Shown: positions 58,267 through 64,000 of the stretch, in pieces
Position numbering within the stretch: the stretch's first letter is position 1
How the letters are laid out: every line of letters starts with the position of its first letter
DNA from: Gammaproteobacteria bacterium
Lineage (GTDB): Bacteria; Pseudomonadota; Gammaproteobacteria; Thiohalobacterales; Thiohalobacteraceae
Assembly (NCBI GenBank): GCA_018819175.1
Contig: JAHJQQ010000019.1
Span: forward strand, 1 to 64,000
Direction: 5' to 3'
DNA: 64,000 nucleotides
Translations under genes and position numbers: made by a program
The notes under the pieces: generated by a model
Databases searched by the model: none
Seen by the model: only the letters and a program-made list of their open reading frames with translations
Told to the model about the DNA's origin: nothing

Positions 58267-59616
58267 CTATGCAGCCCAGCCGATCACATAGGTATAGACC
58301 AACCCCAGTACCGCGCAGGCGCCGATAACTTTCAGGATGTCCACTTTGTATTTCCATAGGGCGATGAAGGCGCCGATGGATATCAAGGCGGCATACCATT
58401 GGAACTCACCGGCAAATGGCGTCGCGTCTGTACCTTCAGGCCATAACACATGCCAGGCGAAGAACAAGGCGAGATTGATCACGACACCGACAACCGCTGC
58501 AGTGATGCCAGTCAGCGGCGCCGTGAATTTCAGATCCCCATGGGTTGCTTCAACCAAGGGTGCGCCTGCGAGGATGAACAGATAGCCGGGCAGGAAGGTG
58601 AAGAAGGTGGCGACGGCAGCGCCCATGGCGCCACCCCAGAACAGCGCATCCGGACCAAAGATCGACTGGGTCCAGCCACCCATAAAACCAACGAAGGCCA
58701 CCACCATGATAAGCGGGCCAGGCGTGGTTTCGCCGAGTGCCAGACCGTCGATCATCTGGGTACCGGTCAGCCACTGATAATGCTCTACACCGCCCTGATA
58801 GACATAAGGTAGTACCGCATAGGCGCCACCGAAGGTAACCAGTGCGGCCTTGGTAAAGAATTCACCCATATCACTCAGCGTGCCGGCCGGCAATGCCAGA
58901 TAAGCCGCGACACCGAGGGAAACAAACAGAACGATTAGGATGACGAGTCTGCCCGGCCGGAATTTCGTATGTGCGGGCGGTGGCGTGTCATCGTCGATCA
59001 ATGCGGGACCGTAATCCTTGTTGGATGCGCCATGGCCGCCACCGACCTTGAATTTGTCTGGTGCAATCCGTCCACCGATGAAGCCGAAAATACCGGCACA
59101 TAACACGATGTAGGGGAAGGGCACATGAAACACGAAAATGGCCAGGAACGAGGCTGCGGAAAATGCCCAGAGGATGTTGTTTTTCAGAGCGCGTGACCCG
59201 ATACGCCAGGCGGCGAAGAGCACGATGGCCACCACCGCGGGTTTGATGCCGGCAAAGACACCCTGCACGAAACTGACATCGCCGTAGGCGACATACACCC
59301 AGGTAAGCCCGATAAGAATGAATAACGAGGGCAACAGGAATAATGTGCCCGCGACGATACCGCCCCAGCTGCGATGCAATAACCAACCTATATAAACTGC
59401 GAGTTGCTGCGCCTCGGGCCCGGGCAGCAGCATGCAGTAATTGAGCGCGTGCAGAAACCGATGCTCAGAAATCCAGCGGCGTTTTTCCACCAGTTCCTGA
59501 TGCATCATCGAGATCTGACCAGCGGGACCGCCGAAGCTGATAAAGCCGAGTTTGAGCCAGTATCTGAAGGCCTCCCAGAAACTGGGATGGGCAGGTCTTT
59601 CGAGGGGGGCGGTCAT
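58267..59616 (-). CDS. chrA: Chromate transporter ChrA
   Basis: 449-aa membrane protein of the CHR family with two homologous halves, each with the family's N-terminal Gly/Pro/Phe-rich motif: FISFGGPAGQISMMHQELVE near residue 35 and ALVTFGGAYAVLPYVYQGGV near residue 260. Conserved LPGPEAQQLAVYIG and ETTPGPLIMVVAFVGF motifs follow each half. It exports chromate using the proton motive force. The start overlaps the chrB stop (ATGA). Confidence 0.95.
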   Translation of the reverse strand: MTAPLERPAHPSFWEAFRYWLKLGFISFGGPAGQISMMHQELVEKRRWISEHRFLHALNYCMLLPGPEAQQLAVYIGWLLHRSWGGIVAGTLFLLPSLFILIGLTWVYVAYGDVSFVQGVFAGIKPAVVAIVLFAAWRIGSRALKNNILWAFSAASFLAIFVFHVPFPYIVLCAGIFGFIGGRIAPDKFKVGGGHGASNKDYGPALIDDDTPPPAHTKFRPGRLVILIVLFVSLGVAAYLALPAGTLSDMGEFFTKAALVTFGGAYAVLPYVYQGGVEHYQWLTGTQMIDGLALGETTPGPLIMVVAFVGFMGGWTQSIFGPDALFWGGAMGAAVATFFTFLPGYLFILAGAPLVEATHGDLKFTAPLTGITAAVVGVVINLALFFAWHVLWPEGTDATPFAGEFQWYAALISIGAFIALWKYKVDILKVIGACAVLGLVYTYVIGWAA

Positions 59617-60566
59617 TGTTGGTTTTCCTCTTGCTGAAAGGCGAGATAAAGGTCATCGAAAATGTGACTGGCATCGTGCAGCAGGCTGTCATCGTCGCGA
59701 GTGCGTGAGCGTATACCTTTAAGCAGACGTTCCAATCCGGCCGCCTCGGGCACCGGTAGGCCGCCGACATCGAGAAAATGCACGAGCTGTGCGAAGCGTT
59801 GTAACGCAGCATCCTGATTCAGTCCAAAACTGGCCAGGAGGTTTTCAAACGTCACCAGTTGTCCCGACTTGGTGTCCAGATGCGTGAAGGTCGCACCGTC
59901 GAAATCGAAACCCAGTGCATCGGAGGGACAATCGCTGGGTGAATCGAGCCAGAGAAAACGCGCATCGATGTCGATGAAACGGCGAATCAGCCAGGCCGAA
60001 CAAACGCGATCTACCCACAGATCCTTGCGTGTCGCCCATACGCGGCCGATGTAATCAGCACGAGTGCGTGGCAGTACGATGCCGGCTTTACCGGTGGGTT
60101 CATCAGGCGAAAGCGCTGTGGCCAGTCGAGATTCGAGATCCGCAAGCTGTGTGGCGAGCTGACGCTGAGCCTCGCCTGGGAAGAAATCGATGCTACAGAG
60201 TGCGCCGTAGGCATTGCGCAGTTTGCGTGCCTGCCGATTCAGGTCTGTGGTCGCTGATGTTTGTAGGGTTGTGATACAGGCCATGATGTCCTTGGCCAAT
60301 TTACTGTACTCCGCGGTGCGGTCGAATAGTGTAGAGAAGGGATAGTCAGCTTGGCCTGTGACATCAAGCAGGTATGCCGTGCCTCCGGAATCACTGACAT
60401 CCTGTTCCACTTTTTCCAAAGTCGCCCGGGTCTCTTCAGTTTCGGGGATTAGATAGACGCCATCGCGCAATACGGCTGCGCCACAGGTTTTGAGTGCCCG
60501 CCAGGCACGCATCCGGGCCGTGGCGTTTTCGGTGGGTAGGGAGGTTATAAGCAGTAGCCATGACAT
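59613..60566 (-). CDS. chrB: Chromate resistance regulator ChrB
   Basis: 317 aa with the two-domain layout of ChrB: an N-terminal half starting LLLITSLPTENATARMRAWR (regulatory, DNA-binding type) and a C-terminal ChrB domain with WVDRVCSAWLIRRFIDIDA and a FTHLDTKSGQLVTFENLLASFGL block. ChrB senses chromate and controls chr genes. It heads the operon chrB-chrA-rhodanese-MBL-chrB C-terminal homologue on the minus strand. Overlapping palindromes just upstream (60587-60624) are the likely operator. Confidence 0.93.
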   Translation of the reverse strand: MSWLLLITSLPTENATARMRAWRALKTCGAAVLRDGVYLIPETEETRATLEKVEQDVSDSGGTAYLLDVTGQADYPFSTLFDRTAEYSKLAKDIMACITTLQTSATTDLNRQARKLRNAYGALCSIDFFPGEAQRQLATQLADLESRLATALSPDEPTGKAGIVLPRTRADYIGRVWATRKDLWVDRVCSAWLIRRFIDIDARFLWLDSPSDCPSDALGFDFDGATFTHLDTKSGQLVTFENLLASFGLNQDAALQRFAQLVHFLDVGGLPVPEAAGLERLLKGIRSRTRDDDSLLHDASHIFDDLYLAFQQEENQQ

Positions 60567-60586
60567 TTGTTGAATATACTACTAAC

Positions 60587-60624
60587 TGTAGAATAATCTA
60601 CATAAATACTTTCTGTTTATGTAG
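60587..60624. promoter_or_regulatory. Overlapping palindromes, probable ChrB operator
   Basis: Within the 348-bp gap 60567-60914, the chrB upstream region holds two palindromes that share a half-site: TGTAG-AATAAT-CTACA (60587-60602) and CTACATAAA-N9-TTTATGTAG (60598-60606, 60616-60624). The area is far more AT-rich than the genes, as expected for a promoter-operator. Further AT-rich sequence to about 60690 may be the divergent promoter of the HD-GYP gene. Nothing else is seen. Confidence 0.55.
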
Positions 60625-60914
60625 GGGTGCCAGTCACAGAGATATCTAACTATCTTATTGTTAATTATATATAAAAATATATTTCCACTACATAAGTGCC
60701 CAGGTCGGTTCAGACATGAAGCCCATGCCTTGCCTAAAACAATTATTCCACTGGGGGCGCCTCACGCTAAGCAATCCTGGGTTTTGTGACTCAGGAAGCA
60801 CTTTTCCTGGCCGCTAACAACCCAGGATGGAGCTCATAGAATGATTACCCGTGGTAGATGCGCTGGCTCGGATGCAATTCTGTCGCACCATGGCGTTTTG
60901 CGAGACTGCTAACG

Positions 60915-62165
60915 ATGGCAAGTGTGAAAATACAAGTAAGCGCCAAGCATCTGAAACTCGGTATGTTCGTTGCGGAACTGGACAGGCCCTGGCTGGGTAC
61001 ACCATTTCTGTTTCAAGGGTTCCGCCTGCGTACCATTGAAGAAATCGAAAAGATTCAATCCCTATGTGACAGTGTTCTTGTCGACCCCGAAAAAAGTGCC
61101 AAGACGCCTCTGGCATATACTCAGCAACCCGTGCCAAGCAAGGATGCTAAGCGCCAGCATTACGATATGTCGGCGTCGTTTGAAGACGAAATCCTGGTAG
61201 CCAATGAGATTCGCGCCGATACAGAGAATTGCTTAGGCCATGTCTTTGACGACGTGACCAGTGGTCGCATGATCGATCTGGTCACGGTGAAGCGCACCAT
61301 CAGTGACACCGTCGACGGCATCCTGCGTAATCCCGACGCGCATGTGTCCCTGACACAGCTTAAAGAATGGGATAACTACACAGCACAGCATTCGATCAAC
61401 GTTTGTATCCTGGCCTTGGCGTTCGCCAGGCACATCGGGTTACCGCGTCATGAAATGGAAATGTTGGGAGCCGGTGCGTTGCTGCATGATATTGGTAAAT
61501 TGAAAACGCCACTGGATGTTCTGAATAAGCCGGATAAACTCACTCCCGAAGAGTTCAAAATTATGCAGTCGCACCCGGTGCATGGCAGAGAACTGCTTGC
61601 AGAGAGATATGGGCTGCCACATCAGGTTGCTGATATGGCGTTTTCACATCATGAACGTATTGCCGGCGGCGGTTACCCGCGCGGACTGACCGGCGCGCAG
61701 ATTTCGATATGGAGTAAGATGGTCGCCATTGTGGATGTCTATGATGCCATCAGCAGCGATCGTTGTTATCACAAGGGCATGTCTCCGACCGAAGCGCTTA
61801 CCAAAATGTATGGCTGGCGCTTGAAGGATTTCGATGCGGAGCTACTCGAAAAGTTTATTCAATGCATCGGTATCTATCCTGTAGGGACTTTGGTTGAGTT
61901 GACAAGCGGCGAAGTCGGTATTGTTATATCAGTGAACCCTACAAGTCGCTTGAAACCAAAAATCGATTTGATCCTCAACGAAAAGAAGCAACCTTATTTC
62001 CCATCGCGCGTCGTGAATCTTGAAGAATTCAAATCTACCGATCCCAGTAATACCTATGCCATTAAGGAAGTGTTAACGCCTGGGGCCTACAACATCAATA
62101 TGCGTGAGCATCTGGCGCCTATTCAAGCGGCCAAGTCCAAATTAATCCTGCCTCAAACGGGCTGA
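60915..62165 (+). CDS. HD-GYP phosphodiesterase with DUF3391
   Basis: 416 aa from ATG 60915. The N-terminal DUF3391 segment (about 1-110) is followed by an HD-GYP domain (about 140-330): LLHDIGKLKTP contains the HD pair, MQSHPVHGRELL and FSHHERIAGGGYPRGL carry further metal-binding histidines and the GYP motif, and MVAIVDVYDAISSDR follows. A complete motif set predicts c-di-GMP hydrolysis. Cytoplasmic. It is divergent from the chr operon and links to the PilZ receptor at 307-642 only through the shared second messenger. Confidence 0.92.
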   Translation: MASVKIQVSAKHLKLGMFVAELDRPWLGTPFLFQGFRLRTIEEIEKIQSLCDSVLVDPEKSAKTPLAYTQQPVPSKDAKRQHYDMSASFEDEILVANEIRADTENCLGHVFDDVTSGRMIDLVTVKRTISDTVDGILRNPDAHVSLTQLKEWDNYTAQHSINVCILALAFARHIGLPRHEMEMLGAGALLHDIGKLKTPLDVLNKPDKLTPEEFKIMQSHPVHGRELLAERYGLPHQVADMAFSHHERIAGGGYPRGLTGAQISIWSKMVAIVDVYDAISSDRCYHKGMSPTEALTKMYGWRLKDFDAELLEKFIQCIGIYPVGTLVELTSGEVGIVISVNPTSRLKPKIDLILNEKKQPYFPSRVVNLEEFKSTDPSNTYAIKEVLTPGAYNINMREHLAPIQAAKSKLILPQTG

Positions 62166-62349
62166 TAGCCTGGCATATTTAAGAATTTTCTCGTTGTAAA
62201 ATAATCGTCCTCCCTTTTCTGCCTCCTGCAAAATAATGGCATGTCATATGCGGTTGTTTGGCTGTTCCATCAATGCCAATATTGCGTCCGCAATCTGTTG
62301 CTGAAAACGTATAGCTTTTTTTGCCAACAAGAAAAAATCGAGGTAGAGG

Positions 62350-63552
62350 ATGGGGGCGACACGCAATATTTCTCTGGAAGTGGCTTTGCGGTGGCAAAGC
62401 GACCACGCCACACATATCGATCGTCAGTATTTCGAAAAGATCAATCTCTGGAGGGATTATTTTCCTCAGGATCTCAGTGATCGTTTGAATGCGGCCGCGC
62501 CGGGAGACGTCATCATGATTGATGTCGCTGTTGGGGAATTGGTTGCCCCGTTTGATCCTGCATTGGTCCAGCGGATGAAGCGCCACCAGTTCAATACCCA
62601 GCCGCGTCCGGGCATGCAGGTCGAGCCGAGGGTAGGGCGTTTCTATCCTGCTACCTTCTTTGATACACCGCTGTTTTTTTACGGTGATTACAGGCCTTCC
62701 CGCATTCGCGCGCTCGATGCCGAATCACTTGAGGTCGATTTCAATCACCCACTTGCGCGTTATGCCGCGCAGGTGGAGGCGCGGATTATCAAGGATCTGG
62801 GAGCCAGTGCGGAGCGGGGTGGGCGATGCAACGACATTGCCCAGGAACTTGTCTCGCGCGGGCCAGGCATGCAAGCGCCGTTGCCTGATGTGATGCCGGA
62901 TTATTCGTCCGGCGATGTTCTCGCGCGACTCGACCCGCGTGAAGACGCAGTGTTTTATCAGTCACCAAGACTGGTACAGCACATTGACGCCACTGCACGG
63001 GCGCAGATCACCGAGATCTATAGCCGTTTTCTGCAGCCCGGTATGCGTGTGCTTGATCTTATGAGCAGTTGGCAATCACATCTCCCCGAGCCGCTGACGG
63101 ATCTCCAGGTCACCGGGTTGGGTATGAATGCACAGGAGCTTGCGGAGAATCCACGTCTGTCTGAATCGATTGTCCATGATTTGAATGTCCAGCCGCAGTT
63201 GCCCTTCGCTGCGGGATCGTTCGATGCCGTGATCTGTACCGTGTCGGTTGAATATCTGGTGCAGCCGATTGAAGTCTTCCGTGATATCGCGCGGATACTC
63301 AAACCGGGGGCGCCGTTTATCCTGACCTTTTCCGATCGCTGGTTTCCGACCAAGGCAATTGAGCTTTGGTCGGATCTGCATGCATTCGAACGCCTGGGTC
63401 TGGTACTGGACTATTTCCGACGTGCAGGTGGTTTCGTTGATCTCGGCACCGAGTCGTTACGTGGATTACCGAGGCCTGAAGACGACCCGTATGCGGACAA
63501 ACTGGCGCATTCAGATCCGGTGTTTGCGGTCTGGGGACGGCGAGCCCCCTGA
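62350..63552 (+). CDS. FKBP/SlyD-like domain fused to a SAM methyltransferase
   Basis: 400 aa. The N-terminal part (about 40-160) resembles SlyD-type FKBP: APGDVIMIDVAVGELV, RVGRFYPATFF and LEVDFNHPLARYAAQVEARI, where DFNHPLA matches the GNHPLAG stretch of slyD in this window. The C-terminal part (about 215-390) is a class I methyltransferase with MRVLDLMSSWQSHLP (motif I, lacking the usual glycines), VTGLGMNAQEL, LPFAAGSFDAVICTVSVEYL and ILKPGAPFILTFSDRW. The prolyl isomerase catalytic residues are not evident. GAGGTAGAGG precedes the ATG. Function unknown. Confidence 0.78.
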   Translation: MGATRNISLEVALRWQSDHATHIDRQYFEKINLWRDYFPQDLSDRLNAAAPGDVIMIDVAVGELVAPFDPALVQRMKRHQFNTQPRPGMQVEPRVGRFYPATFFDTPLFFYGDYRPSRIRALDAESLEVDFNHPLARYAAQVEARIIKDLGASAERGGRCNDIAQELVSRGPGMQAPLPDVMPDYSSGDVLARLDPREDAVFYQSPRLVQHIDATARAQITEIYSRFLQPGMRVLDLMSSWQSHLPEPLTDLQVTGLGMNAQELAENPRLSESIVHDLNVQPQLPFAAGSFDAVICTVSVEYLVQPIEVFRDIARILKPGAPFILTFSDRWFPTKAIELWSDLHAFERLGLVLDYFRRAGGFVDLGTESLRGLPRPEDDPYADKLAHSDPVFAVWGRRAP

Positions 63553-63580
63553 ATTTATATCTCCTTGAGTGAGTATAATA

Positions 63581-63645
63581 TTGACAAATTAATCAATATA
63601 GACTAATTAATACCCTATCATTGGTTATTAATTGATTAATTAGTC
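63581..63645 (+). promoter_or_regulatory. Promoter and operator of the HipBA-like module
   Basis: TTGACA (63581-63586), a 17-base spacer and TAATTA (63604-63609) form a sigma-70 type promoter. It overlaps GACTAATTAAT (63601-63611). Its exact reverse complement ATTAATTAGTC lies at 63635-63645, just before the antitoxin start. Paired sites of this sort fit autorepression by the HTH antitoxin. The region is very AT-rich. Confidence 0.65.
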
Positions 63646-63648
63646 AAT

Positions 63649-63906
63649 ATGAGTGTTGAGCACGCAACCAGCCCAGTTGGCGATTTACTGGAGCAGATCC
63701 TGGCCCAGGCCAAGGCGCAGGGCATCCCGGGCAAGGATCTGGCGGTACGCGCGGGCATTGCCCCGGAAACCTTGTCGCGCATGAAGAGCCGCGGTACCGG
63801 CGATGCAGCCGTGCTAATTGCGTTGGCGCATGTAGTGGGCCTGAAGGTTGTTCTGGTGCCGGATGATGAACGGTTGGAAGCCATCCGCAGCGGGGCATTC
63901 TTCTAA
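63649..63906 (+). CDS. HipB-like HTH antitoxin
   Basis: 85-aa XRE-type helix-turn-helix protein: GKDLAVRAGIAPETLSRMKS forms the HTH (about 28-47), then LIALAHVVGLKVVLVPDDE, the usual HipB continuation. It is positioned one base before a HipA-like start (TAATG overlap). Such pairs form toxin-antitoxin modules in which the HTH protein binds both the toxin and the promoter. Closest in type to HipB of Pseudomonas and Shewanella-like modules. Confidence 0.8.
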   Translation: MSVEHATSPVGDLLEQILAQAKAQGIPGKDLAVRAGIAPETLSRMKSRGTGDAAVLIALAHVVGLKVVLVPDDERLEAIRSGAFF

Positions 63907-64000
63907 TGCCTGATCGCCATGCCGTCATCTGGAGTCGGGATGCACAAGGTCCACACAAGATGGGCGATCTGGTCCTGACGGATCAGGAATGCCGCTTCAG
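63906..64000 (+). CDS. HipA-like toxin, 5' fragment
   Basis: ATG 63906 overlaps the stop of the antitoxin (TAATG). The 31 visible residues (MPDRHAVIWSRDAQGPHKMG, then DLVLTDQECRF) resemble the first beta strands of the HipA N-terminal domain. The gene runs off the window end, so the kinase domain is not visible. Assignment rests on the linked HTH gene and the overlap. Confidence 0.6.
   Translation, partial: MPDRHAVIWSRDAQGPHKMGDLVLTDQECRF

Noticed and set aside
52569..64000. Genomic island integrated at tRNA-Glu
   Set aside because: No integrase gene and no repeated tRNA 3' end was found in the window, so integration at the tRNA cannot be supported.

Overview
The window comes from a GC-rich gammaproteobacterium that most likely oxidises sulfur and stores it as sulfur globules. 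Three things point that way: a gene at 39297-39761 encoding a protein with the composition and core motif of sulfur globule envelope proteins, a DsrC-family protein without the redox cysteines (22652-22975), and a chromate-resistance operon that carries rhodanese and metallo-hydrolase genes. The rest is ordinary gammaproteobacterial housekeeping (slyD, mrcB, yoaA, tsaB, gltX, pcm, ycgN, three tRNA genes). Order-level placement (Chromatiales or a relative) is inference.

Layout. 0-6.9 kb: a truncated dispersed repeat, a PilZ protein, slyD, the glycolate oxidase genes glcD-glcE-glcF (minus strand, with glcD separated from glcE by a 400-bp repeat block) and a thiopurine methyltransferase. 7-19 kb: a von Willebrand A membrane protein with an acidic coiled-coil partner, mrcB overlapping a TPR lipoprotein that looks like the PBP1B activator LpoP, a possible nuclease-fold protein, and yoaA overlapping tsaB. 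19.7-30 kb: a di-haem peroxidase, an IS91-type transposase remnant, the DsrC-like protein, an antiporter, a CbiX-like chelatase, a sterol desaturase-like protein and a GT4/GT39 glycosyltransferase pair. 30-44 kb: a sigma-54 enhancer-binding regulator diverges from an excellent -24/-12 promoter with a palindromic upstream site and a long hairpin-rich leader. Downstream lie ten co-directional genes: RND efflux adaptor and pump, two Pro/Gly/Tyr-rich exported proteins, the sulfur globule protein, a periplasmic protein, a TPR protein, a membrane coiled-coil protein, a dynamin-like GTPase and an MlaC-like protein. 44-52 kb: gltX, a cytochrome c5-like lipoprotein, Hsp20, archease-pcm and a LonB-type protease. 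52-56 kb: next to tRNA-Ala and tRNA-Glu, a compact three-gene minus-strand operon encodes a SLOG-like protein, an alpha/beta hydrolase with a helical repeat region and a membrane-anchored TIR protein. 56-60.6 kb: chromate operon chrB-chrA-rhodanese-MBL-chrB C-terminal homologue. 60.9-64 kb: an HD-GYP phosphodiesterase, an FKBP/SlyD-like-methyltransferase fusion, and a HipB-like antitoxin with the start of a HipA-like gene cut by the window end.

The two strongest candidates for undescribed systems are the sigma-54-linked sulfur-globule / RND / dynamin cluster (32.2-44.3 kb) and the SLOG-hydrolase-TIR operon (52.8-56.3 kb). Non-coding space is rich in dispersed palindromic repeats. They include a 238-bp MITE-like element with a 7-bp target duplication, a REP-type hairpin interrupted by another element, and two copies of a 127-bp core that differ by a clean inversion of a 27-bp segment. 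No CRISPR array or rRNA was seen.
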